From Byssochlamys sp. IMV 00236 (Eukaryota > Ascomycota > Eurotiomycetes > Eurotiales > Thermoascaceae), in NCBI GenBank assembly GCA_001931875.2, contig MSJH02000155.1, forward strand, positions 518-25,845: a stretch of DNA of 25,328 bases, written 5' to 3'. The position numbers and the translations under genes were made by a program. Positions 11,036 to 20,954 of this stretch are shown piece after piece. The stretch's first letter is position 1; the number at the start of each line of letters is the position of its first letter. Below the pieces are notes generated by a model. That model was not told where the DNA came from, ran no database searches, and saw only the letters and a list, made by a program, of their open reading frames with translations.

Positions 11036-11401
11036 CCTGCTTCTTTCCTCTGGACGCTCCTCTTCCTCCTTCTTCCTTTTCTATCACTCTCGATCCGTCC
11101 ACAGCATCTTCATCTGGCTACCCTAGCTCCCTCTGACTATACCAGCTGCTCCTAGTCCGACCTGACAAGCACTCATACTCCCCCCCGTCGCCTTCCTACC
11201 ACTTCTTCTGTCTCTCTTCATTAGTTGACTGACTCGCCGTGGGATCTCCCTGCGTTTTGTTTGTCACCTCGTCGTCTCGTTTGCTCTTCCGGGCTCTGTG
11301 TGATTGTCATCAGACGCATAATTCCTATTTCTCATTCCAGCTTTCAAGCTTCCTGCTTCTTTCGTTGTCACCGCCCCGGTTCAGCAGGGAATACCGCCGC
11401 A

Positions 11402-12324
11402 ATGGCCACTCAACGTCAATACTATCAGCCCACCGCTGCTCTCCCCATCAACATGCCATCGAAGGCTCCGGCGAGCGCCAACTTGTTTCCGGTCAGTCGT
11501 GTGGCCGGCTCGCCGCCAGAGATCTCCGACAGCAGCACCACGGCAGGCAGCCGTACTTCCGGCTATAGTTTGGGACCCAGCAGCTATGCCGGCAGCCTCA
11601 GCGGCGACTATGAGTCGAGCACGACCTCTTACTCCGGAGTTGATGTTGTCGACATGCTGAGCGACCGCATGAACAATGCTTTCGACCCGACCCCCCTCGA
11701 CAAGGGACTGGCGAAGCAGGCACAGGCGTAAGTTCTCCCAAGCTTTTCGACGCATCGTCACCAGAGCGATCTGTTCTCCTGGGTTCTTCGAGCGGCGTGT
11801 GATCTGTTATTCATTGCTGATATCTGACGAGAGCTTGCAAACAGATCCGGTCAACTCAATGCCAAGCAGCGCGAGCTCCTGGAGCTGCAAGCTCTTGCTC
11901 AACGGCGCCTTAAGGGCGTCCGCGCCAACTTCTCAGAGGGTATCAAGACCGCTAAAGAGACGAAGCGTGATCTTGAGTGGACCCAGAAGCGTGTTAGGTG
12001 AGTTTGCTATTGTCCCTCTGTGTCAGCAGAGATGAGTCCAATCTTCCCCCTTTTGATCTCCGCTCCGCTCCGCGGAGATCTGTCCCCGCCGCGCTCCGCT
12101 GTCAATTCTATTCTTGGCGGCCTTATTCATCTGGCGGCGTTGCTGCACACAGGCCAGTTTCTGGCCCCTCCGTCAGGAACCGCAGAGATGGGCATTTCCA
12201 GCGCACAATAGAAGATACTAATGCATTCTTTCCTTATAGCGCGCTCAAGAGCAAGGCGGAAAGCGCTCACCCAGATGAATACCGACGCGCAACAAGAACG
12301 TATACGTACGATGACGAGTACTGA
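11402..12324 (+). CDS. kxd1: KxDL-domain protein (BORC/BLOC-1-related Kxd1 family)
   Basis: Exons 11402-11727, 11845-11997 and 12240-12324 encode 187 residues. The 117- and 242-base introns have donors GTAAGT and GTGAGT and are both phase 2. The frame closes cleanly at TGA 12322-12324. The ATG sits in a good context (ccgcaATGg). Roughly the first 100 residues are Ser/Thr/Tyr/Gly-rich and probably disordered. The second half is a charged helical segment with the signature Lys-Arg-Asp-Leu followed by Glu-Trp, matching the KxDL motif that names the family, and probably forms a coiled coil. Family knowledge: KxDL proteins are subunits of BLOC-1/BORC-type complexes that act on endosomes, vacuoles and lysosome positioning. 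The short Arg/Tyr/Asp-rich C-terminal tail is not recognised. Identity is based on the motif and helical region, not on a search. Confidence 0.85.
12055..12080 (+). other. Perfect 9-bp hairpin inside intron 2 of the KxDL gene
   Basis: The arms GATCTCCGC (12055-12063) and GCGGAGATC (12072-12080) are exact reverse complements separated by an 8-base loop. The hairpin sits about 57 bases after the donor at 11998 in a 242-base intron, which is long for this window. It could fold in the pre-mRNA and shorten the effective distance between splice sites, or it may be chance. Confidence 0.6.
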
Positions 12325-13480
12325 TCTCACTGATATCAGGCCGACCCGGACTGCCACTGTGAACGACTGTAACGATCTTCTGCTGGAGGGATTTAAATTG
12401 GCGATCTCTTCTTTGTTTCGGATAGGTTTGTGTCTAATATTTGGGATTTTGGGCGATTTCTCCGTTCCTTGTTCACTGCGAGTATTGGTGGAAGGTTTTG
12501 TTCCTCTCCGTTTCGATGATATCACCTGTGTTAACCGATTTCTTTGCAAAAAGTCTATACGTTTTAATCTCTCTCCGGTGCCTAGATTTCCACAGCTCGT
12601 AGGCCAGCGTGCCTAGAATCCTGGAGCAGCGCGTGACGACAAGATGCGAGAGCTGGGAACGCAAGGTTTCTGGCCCATCTCGACGTTGCGGCTGATCTGA
12701 AGTCATTCGCAGCTGGGAAGATCATCTGGACATGGCAGCAGAACTCCAGAACCCCCTATTTGGCAGCACAGCCACACTTCCGCCGATCTTTATCTCGCCG
12801 GGTTTCGACAGCCAAAACGTATTTCCAGGGAGAAAGAATAATGGTGCCGTTATGTCCCTTGGTTCCGCCGCCGGGGGTTTACATTCCACCCCTTGAATGC
12901 TCTGTTGTCTCCTGCTCCTTCACTCCGCTGCTGAGACGAGGAATCCTTGCACCGCCATGTTCCGCTCCGCCCCACGTTTTAGAACGATTTCCTTGCCGCT
13001 TTTGCGACTGGCGCTGTCTCCGTAGCCGAGCCTGCGTCTGCCGGTCTATCACACTTCCCCTGACGCCAAAGCTCAGCAGAGAGCGCCACTGGGCAGATTG
13101 TGCATCATGCAAGGCCCGTGAGTCGACTGGCTGCCGTAGACCGGCCGTACGCGAGTTCCTCGGTCCTGACTGGCAGACGCTCCCAGCCTGCATTTCCAGC
13201 GAACTGGTGAGCTGTTCGCCTCTTGATTGATGCTTCCCCGGTCATGAGCCAGGGAACGGAGACCTTTCCCCAGATTCTCCACGCGGAATCATGTAAACGT
13301 GGATTCAGGAGATAGTCTAGGCCGTCACGAAACGGAAGACTGCGGATTTGTGGGTGTTGTACGCCAGGAGGGGCTTTAAACCGGTATTCGTCCTGTGCGG
13401 CGTACGTATCGTCTCGTAAAGCCTCAATCACACCGGAAACAAGCCTAATCACCTGTAGCAGCTCCTCTGACTGGCCTCGT
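12325..13480. other. Intergenic region after the KxDL gene; no supported gene
   Basis: The first part probably contains the KxDL 3' UTR. Open frames of 104-156 codons exist around 12760-13450 on both strands, but they overlap, mostly start at non-ATG codons, and their translations are Cys/Arg/Pro-rich without domain character. I see no RNA gene or element I can name. Confidence 0.45.
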
Positions 13481-14930
13481 AGGATTGAATGGCTCTTAGA
13501 TCACCCACATCCCTCCTTAATTTAGCCAATGGGACTGGGAATATCCTCTACTGCCCAGGACCTATCCTGGCTAATCTACAGAGACTTACCTGTTTTAGAT
13601 ATGATTCGGCTTTGAATCGTCCTTTACGGCCTCCTTCCTGTATTATTACCTCCATTGACGGAGCCACCGACCTGTTAGTTACAGTCATATATATATAGTT
13701 TCTTAGTCAGGAGAGGCCGGCCCTTCGTGTGGCCCGGACCTTGGATATTTAATTTGACCCCGCTTCAGTATTAGGGCTAACTTGTGCCATCTTGTTTCCT
13801 AACGTATTCACCTCCCCTTATAGAAGTTGACTTGTTCTCTTTGATGTCTCAGGTAGGCCAAACCGCTTCTTATTACATTCAATACTCACTAACTATTCTG
13901 TACACTACCAGGTCTCCTCCTAAGGCCATGTTGGGAAAGTAATCTCTGCTTTATATAACGTAGGTTGCAGTTCTATTTCTTTCTTGACCTTCAATCGAGC
14001 TATAATACGCCTATCTAGAACACTCTGTCACTCTCTCGCTTCCAATATTCTTCTTAGCGATTTCTCAACAAGTTTGAGTCCAGTTATAGTTATGCTGACC
14101 AGGACAGGGACAGTAAGCACCAAATTATATAACCAGCTGTTCCTTTATGTCGGGTTTGAAAATTTTCTTATTTCGAAAGCTTTCGGTATTAGAAACGTAG
14201 AAAGAAAGGTAATAGACATCGTTAGAAGCCCTTGCGGTGTTGCGGTATTGGATGAAGAAGTTTACGTCTCTGTACCATAGTATCTGCATGAAGTCGGTAG
14301 GTCGGACCCGGAAACATTATAACGGTGAGGTTATCAGAATATTCGAATTGCGTAAAAAAAACATCGAGATTCCTAATTGAAAGCGCTTTGTTGTCATACG
14401 GAGGATTGGGTTGTGATCGTTAGTCAATGGAGGCCGCGTGTCTATAAGAGATTACTAGCTATTATAATGAAGTGAGATTACTCAAGGATTTATATTGGCA
14501 AGGTTTGTAAATCAGGCAAGATAAGTTGATGGATGTAACCTAGAGAAAGAGTAGACATGTTTCTTCTATTCTATACCTAGGTAGTCATCGTCTCCAAATA
14601 CTGGTCTGAAGTACTCGGCGCATTATGCACAGTAAACTAAAATTATACCTGGAACTGCCAAATTAATCTCGCTGCATACATGGACAAGTACTTCCGTACA
14701 TGGTACGAGCATAAAGCGTACGTCTCATCCTCTACAGACCCTTACATCCAGTTTCAATCCGATGCGAATGCCCTAGCCCTGTGCCCTAAGCCCTTTTCGT
14801 TTTTGAGGTATGTTTGACCTGTTTGCAAAGAGTTGTTGACAAGCGCGTCCTGGGCGGATAGCGGCTATTCAAGAGCATAGAACCGCCATAAGATGTTCGT
14901 ATCTCGATAGTTTTTTTTTTGGGGACGAAA
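13481..14930. other. AT-rich intergenic block, possibly a decayed repeat
   Basis: From about 13490 the sequence becomes AT-richer and stop-dense, with many TA dinucleotides. The longest frame (13984-14280, 98 codons) begins at a TTG and matches nothing I recognise. The compositional step is compatible with an old transposon remnant or solo LTR eroded by point mutation, but I found no terminal repeats, target-site duplication or transposase/reverse-transcriptase motif. The last few hundred bases must include the promoter of the kinetochore gene at 14973. Confidence 0.35.
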
Positions 14931-14970
14931 ATGTGATCTCTGTTCGTTCATGATTCCTATAGATATCTGA
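14931..14970 (+). other. Two tiny upstream ORFs before the CENP-L/Fta1-like gene
   Basis: An ATG at 14931 is followed directly by TGA (a start-stop uORF, 14931-14936). A second ATG at 14950 opens a six-codon ORF ending in TGA at 14968-14970, two bases before the main ATG at 14973. If the leader extends this far, both could limit initiation at the main start. The transcription start is unknown. Confidence 0.4.
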
Positions 14971-14972
14971 CA

Positions 14973-16082
14973 ATGACGCTGTTCAGTCCAAAACAGATTC
15001 TGAACACGTCATGGTCAGTCCATCGGCTTTCGCCGCTACATCACGGCAAGGAGTTTCCGACGCTGCTTGATAATGCGACTGCTCTACAGACTTACGCGGA
15101 CCGACTGAAGGAAACACTCACTGGAGACGTACTCCGTGGCGTCCAAGTCGGCGTCAGCACTGCGGCAGCGGGCTATGATGACGCGCTTCTAAAAGCAGGA
15201 CCATTACGACAATGTGCTTGGCGAGTCATGCCGACTTGGTCTCATTTCAGAGAAGAAGATGAGTCCTTACTGGACGATCCGGAAAACATACAGCCATCTG
15301 TTCCGCCTGAAAATGCCTTTGGGATATTGATGATATTGGAATATGAGAATATCGTCTACAAGGCGGCACTCCTGGCCGGTCCGGATGGCTATCATGATGA
15401 CCGAAAAGGGTCGACGTACTTACCAGTACTGCTTACACGTCTACCGAACTCGCTCAGACAGACGCTTATTTCATTTCTGGCAACGAATCTCGATACTTAT
15501 TGTACTGTGTTACGACTTCCCTCGAGTTTCCTGTGCACGGCACTGGAGACGTACATTTCCGTATTGTCTCCGACGCGCAGCAGATCTCGACCCTCTTCCT
15601 CTGACAGCATTCTTGAGGAAGTGTTGAAAGAGACGCAGCTGACGCTCTCTTTCTCATCACACGTCGCGCCGAATCTGAGGACTCTCGACTTGAATCTGCC
15701 TCGAGCCACCGTCTCTACATTCGTCGCTGAAGGACTAAAGAATGTAAAAAAAGTCAAGAGTGGCCCGAGCCAACAGAGGCCATTCTTGAGTTCATTATGT
15801 GCATATATCGATAAGCACCTCGCGATGAAACTCAGTCTAGACGACCAGTCTGTCGAAAAAGGCCCTAGTGACTACGTGAAATTGACGAAAGTTGCATGCG
15901 GCGCCTTCGTCCTCGGCGCAGAGGGAAGAATGAAACTGGTGGCCGATCATGGTTATCCGGATTCGAGAATGGAGGATGACGATCCGGAAGAAATGAAAAG
16001 CCGATTGCTGTTGCAAGCAAACGAGGAGATTCTGCGCGCTCTAGTCCGCAGGGCCATCCCAGAACATAAGAAGCAGAATTAG
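14973..16082 (+). CDS. fta1: CENP-L / Fta1-like kinetochore protein (Sim4/CCAN complex)
   Basis: An intronless ORF of 369 residues, preceded by an in-frame stop at 14934-14936 and ending with TAG at 16080-16082. Near the N-terminus, about residues 11-25, it carries a Thr-Ser-Trp-Ser-Val-His-Arg-Leu-Ser-Pro-Leu segment. This resembles the opening strand and Leu-Ser/Thr-Pro-Leu turn of the fungal Fta1/CENP-L family. The middle has a conserved-looking block rich in Tyr-Lys-Ala-Ala-Leu-Leu, a Tyr-Leu-Pro strand, and a helix with Leu-Pro-Ser before residue 190. A Ser/Arg-rich loop separates it from the C-terminal part. Family knowledge: Fta1 is a subunit of the fission yeast Sim4 complex, the counterpart of the constitutive centromere-associated network, acting at centromeric chromatin. 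Length fits filamentous fungal members. Assignment is from recognition of these blocks and would need a profile search to be certain. Confidence 0.7.
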   Translation: MTLFSPKQILNTSWSVHRLSPLHHGKEFPTLLDNATALQTYADRLKETLTGDVLRGVQVGVSTAAAGYDDALLKAGPLRQCAWRVMPTWSHFREEDESLLDDPENIQPSVPPENAFGILMILEYENIVYKAALLAGPDGYHDDRKGSTYLPVLLTRLPNSLRQTLISFLATNLDTYCTVLRLPSSFLCTALETYISVLSPTRSRSRPSSSDSILEEVLKETQLTLSFSSHVAPNLRTLDLNLPRATVSTFVAEGLKNVKKVKSGPSQQRPFLSSLCAYIDKHLAMKLSLDDQSVEKGPSDYVKLTKVACGAFVLGAEGRMKLVADHGYPDSRMEDDDPEEMKSRLLLQANEEILRALVRRAIPEHKKQN

Positions 16083-16686
16083 GCGTAATAGCCCAGATAA
16101 CCGTTTCTCAAGGTCATGGCTTATATGGCGAGGTCATGCGGAGTTTATGTGTGTATAGCGTAATACCCTTTTACTACATATCGAATTCGATAATGCGTGT
16201 TTCTTAAGGTATGATGGGGTCTGTTGCGTTCTGTACGGACACTATAGCTGCTTTCCTAATGAATGGTATTAAACAGTTTGAAAATTAGCTCTACTAAGTA
16301 TGCAGACTGCGTATGTTGTCACGGATTCTCTCTCACTCCTTTCTGGCTGGCAAAGAAAAGACCTGGTTGAGATTGTGGATTTCATAGCTTAAGAATTCCC
16401 GATAACCTCTGCCAGATATAGTACGTCTGGACGGCCGTATAAGGTGTGATGTGGTTGATATCTTTAGATGTCTTACAGGAGACTTGGGGTGATTATATGA
16501 TTGCCCTTAAAGAACAATGACGGTATAGCACGGCTCGGAGAATTTATGCTATCAGTTCAAAACGATACAATTCACCAAATCCAACCCCAAACCATCGTAG
16601 TACCCCGATTTTATGCATGCATGAGATCATATACATCATAAAAAGATAGTTTGCATCAACGACTAAGCGCGCTGCTTTCCCCATAA
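16083..16686. other. Convergent intergenic region (kinetochore gene / SulP gene 3' ends)
   Basis: 604 bases between two genes whose 3' ends face each other. It is AT-rich, stop-dense in all frames, and should hold both 3' UTRs and polyadenylation sites. No gene, repeat or hairpin stands out. Confidence 0.6.
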
Positions 16687-19284
16687 TCAGGGTTCGAATA
16701 CGTTCTCCATCTCCGCCAACCTCAAGGCCTCCTCGACGCTTGGCACAAAATGACCGCTCCCTCCGCAGTAATCTACGATACCGCTCCTTTCAAACTTTCG
16801 AAAAACATCGCTTTTGGGGGTCGGGAGGCGACAGAAAAATACCCGCACTCCCTGATCCACGTATCCCTTGACGATTTCTGCTAGAACCTGCGTTCCAGAT
16901 CCATCAATGCTCGTCACGCCGTGGACATCGAAGATGATGTTTTTATTATGTTCTGGTGGTCTGATCCGTGGAAGTGCAGGATGAGCTCGACTCGTGCCGT
17001 AATATTCAAGTCTGCGGAGACGGTTCTTCAAATCGCCAGTATTCGCAAAAGTGAGTGGCTCCGGAATCTTGACGATGAGAACGCCTTCGATAAACACCAC
17101 ATTTTCTGGATATAGCTCCGCGTTTTCGAACTGGTCAGGCTTGCCTTGTACCTTGCCTAAGATTTGGATCCGAGGCTGTGTTGAGTGACGAACAAGACTA
17201 AGTATGGATAACCCCATCCCCAAAGCAATCCCGACCTCCAGCGAGTAAAATATGGTGACCAAGAAGATGAGCCCCATGAGCGTCAGCTCAGACCAGCCTC
17301 TTATGCGAATGAAGAAAAACACATCGTGGGGGCATTCTTCGACCAGAGAATAGGCCACCACAGAAATCATCGAACATAACACTGCTTTCTGTAGATGGTC
17401 AGTACTGAACACGTCTATCAGGGCCTCAGATACATACCGGGAGGTAATATAAATATGAGAGAAAGAACTGGATGACGATAAAGGTGATGATACTCAAAAA
17501 TATGCTGCTCATCGGGGTCCGGCCACCGGTGGAAGCATTCACCTTGCTTCGACCATATCCGCCAAATGCGGGGAGAGCCATAAAGCACCCTCCAACAACA
17601 TTTGCGAGGCCTAGTGCAACCATTTCTCGGTTTGGACTAACGCTAGTTCCCTTGAGACCATCGGCAGCCCCGTCACCCAACCCTTTGGCAGCCACGGAGG
17701 ACTCAAAAAAACCTAGAAGGGCAATGATGAATGAGGTACTCGTGGCAGTGCGTATATGCTTCATATGACTGAGACGAAACGGCCATACAAATTGCAGCAC
17801 CCCGTTTCCAACGCTTTTCGTTTCGCCTAGGATCTCAAGTCCTTTCTTGTCCCAGCCTAGCCGCCAGGTGAGGACGGCGCATAGAACAACGACCAAAAGA
17901 CGGTCGGGGAAATAGGTAACTTGTGGATATCGCTTCTCAAGACGCCTCTTCACAACTCTGTAGTGTGCGGTCATTAGATACGAGTTACCAGCCTGCCAGA
18001 CAAATCAAGACTTACCGGAAAATCATGATGACTGCAAAACTACCAAAGGCCACAGCGCAGGTCAGACGATGAGAGTAACTCGCATTCCGAACTAGGAAGG
18101 CCAATTTCTCAACTGTGCTTCCATGACTGACACCACCGACCTCCTTTGCCCTTTGTGCGAGACCCATTTCAGGGATTAGTTGATCCACAAATATCACAAA
18201 TCCGATGGCCGTGATGAAACCTCTTAGGAACGGTCGGCTGAGGACGTTATCCAGGAATCCTAGTCGAGTTAGTCCGGCAACCAAGATCATGGAGCCCGCC
18301 ATGCCGGTCACTACTCCGACTACTCGGGCACTTGCGACCAGATCATCTTCGTTTGAATGACCTCTATCGACACTAGTTTTCACCATGGTCCCGACAAGCA
18401 GAGACCCAGCAGCCTCTGGTCCTACCACCAATTGCGGACTACTCCCAAAAAAGGCATAAACGAGTGGGCTGATCACAAAAGAGTAGAGTCCATTTATGGC
18501 GGGCGCATGGGCGAGGTTGGACGATAGAGACAAGGCCATGGGAATGTAAATCGATGCAAGAGTCAACGACGAAAGTAGATCGCCTTGAAAAAAGGACCAG
18601 CGATATTGTCTGATCCAGTTAAGGAACGGAATGTAGTACGACAGATACCTACAAGGTCCCTCTCCGTCAGCTCCTTGCACGGGACCGTAACAATCCTAAC
18701 GGCAGACGATCACTACATCAAGGATGCACTTACATAACAGGGCGATATTTTACGCCATGTTCCAAGGCCAGTCTCTTCGTCGCTGATATTTCTTGGCTAT
18801 CTAGTACAGAGTCTGTACGGCCAACAGGGAATTGAACACCGCTAGAGCCAGTCCGTGGTGTAGCCGGTTCTGAGTGATCTTCGGCTCCTGGAGCCTCTGG
18901 AACAGAACTTACGCTACCAGCTCCATATCCATGCTCTGTCACAGCCCTAGGAGAAAATGTCCCATGATTGCAAGGACTGGTGCCGCAGACACTCTCCCGA
19001 CGTGTGTATGATTCCAGCAAGCGTGTCCGCTCATTCGAGGCCTGAGAAGCTGATTCTTCGCCGGGACGCAGGTCGTGGGGTTCTGCTTCTTCAGAAGATA
19101 TTGTTGAAGGGCCAGCTTGTGGTGAAGAACGAAAGATCTCGAAAATACGGTTGCGAAGTGATCGAGGCTCATCGGCCTGATGAGACCTGCTAGGTGTAGG
19201 GTTCGACATCCCTGCGCCAGAGTAAGTAGAAGAAGCTCTCAACTGGCTTGAACGATGAGGAACATAATTTCCGCCATCCGTCAT
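16687..19284 (-). CDS. SulP-family anion (sulfate-type) transporter with STAS domain
   Basis: Minus-strand exons 19284-18734, 18648-18016, 17957-17438 and 17388-16687 give 801 residues. The introns are 85, 58 and 49 bases, with donors GTAAGT, GTAAGT and GTATGT. All exon frames join without a stop. Residues 1-184 form a Ser/Thr/Glu-rich cytosolic tail. Residues from about 185 to 640 are the membrane region. It opens with a Tyr-Ile-Pro-Phe-Leu-Asn-Trp segment and contains the family-typical Ile-Asn-Gly-Leu-Tyr-Ser, Phe-Phe-Gly-Ser and Val-Gly-Pro-Glu-Ala signatures. A C-terminal STAS domain spans about 640-800, with its Asp-Val-His-Gly-Val-Thr-Ser-Ile-Asp-Gly-Ser-Gly loop near 722-733. SulP proteins carry sulfate, other oxyanions or dicarboxylates. 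The signatures differ from textbook high-affinity sulfate permeases, and the protein could belong to the less studied fungal YPR003C-like branch, so substrate and membrane are left open. It shares a promoter with the divergent eIF2 alpha gene. Confidence 0.93.
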
Positions 19285-19857
19285 GAGCGCAGGTCCGATA
19301 TCTATGCGGAATATCGTGATGGAGCGAGTCTGTGCAGACGAACCAGCTGTACTGCGTGGGACAGTAGCCAGTATCAGTTAGCCAAAAGATAAGCGCGTAA
19401 ACAATGCCGGAGAAATGGAAATCTAGGGCAGAAATCCCGCATTTTTGAGGGGAGAGGTCGAGCAAAGCATCCAAGCCATCTGGGAAATCCAAATCGATGT
19501 TTGAAAAGCCCAAGATGAACCTAGACATTGTATCAAGACAAGATTATGCCGTTCCAACATATCGTGAGACGGATGGGGATCACCACGTGACTGCATGAGT
19601 GGTCGATATGGCAGCCCGTGATCTTTTCGGAGCGAAACCAAGTGGGTTCTCGAGGCCGCCACAAAGCGATTTGACACTGCTTCATCCCACTCGCAAATTC
19701 CCCGTCACGCCGTTTACCTGGTTGTGTCGCGCGCTGTTCACCAACAGTCTCTATCGCCCTCAATAGACCAGAGATCGTCTCAGTCACGTTTGACTTCCTC
19801 GAGTGTGAAATTTTAATTTGCCAACCGCACGCCTCGGAAAGGCGCAACCCCGCCAAG
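19285..19857. promoter_or_regulatory. Bidirectional promoter between the SulP transporter and eIF2 alpha genes
   Basis: 573 bases separate the two divergent start codons, so regulatory sequence for both genes must lie here. No TATA box is obvious close to either gene. The eIF2 alpha side is ATG-free from about 19615 to the start codon at 19858, consistent with an unimpeded leader. On the SulP side several minus-strand ATGs occur (for example near 19467 and 19528), so its leader is either short or contains upstream ORFs. A CACGTG site lies at 19584-19589. Confidence 0.7.
19584..19589. promoter_or_regulatory. CACGTG E-box (TCACGTG on the minus strand)
   Basis: A palindromic CACGTG; read toward the transporter gene it is GTCACGTGG. 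It lies 300 bases before the SulP start codon and 269 before the eIF2 alpha start codon. In budding yeast TCACGTG is the core bound by Cbf1, also at sulfur-metabolism genes; basic helix-loop-helix factors in filamentous fungi bind the same core. A six-base match occurs often by chance, so only the position makes it worth noting. Confidence 0.35.
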
Positions 19858-20954
19858 ATGTCGTTGACCAACTGCCGTTTCTACGAGGAGAAGTATCCAG
19901 AGGTGGATAGCTATGTGATGGTGAATGTGAAACAGGTAGGCTGCCCTGCACATGTTCGAGGCTGCCAGGGCTGTTCTGACTTGGTGAACAAAATCTAGAT
20001 CGCCGAGATGGGCGCATATGTGAAGTTGCTGGAATACGACAACATCGATGGAATGATTCTCCTTTCCGAACTGTCACGAAGACGTATTCGAAGTATCCAG
20101 AAGCTCATCCGTATTGGCCGCAATGAGGTCGTCGTGGTTCTGCGTGTCGACAAGGAGAAGGGTAAATTATCTCACGGCATGTCAAAAGCGGCATCTGGCT
20201 GACGTCCTTTCCAGGTTATATCGATCTATCCAAGCGACGAGTGTCCGCTGAGGATGTTGTCAAGTGTGAGGAGCGGTATAACAAGAGCAAGGCTGTCCAC
20301 TCGATCATGCGCCATGTCGCGGAGAAGACGAAGACCCCTCTCGAGACCCTGTACCAGACGATCGGTTGGCCATTGAACCGGAAATATGGCCACGCCCACG
20401 ATGCTTTCAAGCTCGCTATCACGTAAGTGGCAGATGCTATTCTGTGGTACTATCAACGGCTAATAGGCTCTAGCAACCCTGATGTCTGGAACGACGTCGA
20501 AGAATTCCCTAGTCAGGTCGTCAAGGACGAGCTGTTGCAGTACATCAGCAAGAAGCTCACCCCCCACCCCACCAAGGTTCGTGCAGACGTTGAGGTTACC
20601 TGCTTCGGTTATGAGGGTATCGATGCTGTCAAGGAGGCTCTCCGCACGGCCGAGGCCAACAACACCCCTGAGAACCAGGTCAAGGTTAAGCTGGTCTCTC
20701 CTCCGCTATACGTCTTGACCAGCCAGTGTCTGGACAAGAACCTGGGTATCCAGCTCCTCGAAGAGGCGATCAAGAACATGGAGACGAAGATCAAGGCATC
20801 CGGCGGAGCCTGCATTGTCAAGATGGCGCCCAAGGCTGTTACTGAGCACGATGACGCTGAGCTGCAGGCTCTTATGGACAAGCGCGAGCGGGAAAACATG
20901 GAAGTCAGCGGAGACGAGAGCATGTCGGAGAGCGACGAGGGTGTTCCCGAGTAA
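19858..20954 (+). CDS. SUI2: Translation initiation factor eIF2, alpha subunit
   Basis: Exons 19858-19935, 19999-20161, 20215-20422 and 20474-20954 encode 309 residues. The introns are 63, 53 and 51 bases in phases 0, 1 and 2, two with clear CTGAC branch sites. The N-terminal S1/OB domain includes the invariant loop Glu-Leu-Ser-Arg-Arg-Arg-Ile-Arg-Ser. Its first serine is Ser52 counting Met (classical Ser51), the target of Gcn2-type kinases. The [11 protein letters not shown] segment that follows is also intact. A helical domain comes next, then the alpha/beta domain with Arg-Ala-Asp-Val-Glu-Val and Tyr-Glu-Gly-Ile-Asp-Ala, and an acidic tail. As part of the eIF2 heterotrimer it brings initiator Met-tRNA and GTP to the 40S subunit; phosphorylation of the conserved serine reduces general initiation under stress. 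Length matches fungal and animal family members. Identification is essentially certain. Confidence 0.98.

Noticed and set aside
12760..13230. 156-codon + strand frame after the KxDL gene
   Set aside because: Starts at TTG, and the Cys/Arg/Pro-rich translation lacks any recognisable motif. An overlapping antisense frame is equally open.
20466..20473. Alternative upstream acceptor (TAATAG) for intron 3 of eIF2 alpha
   Set aside because: Using it would put an in-frame TAG immediately downstream; the acceptor ending at 20473 restores the conserved reading frame.
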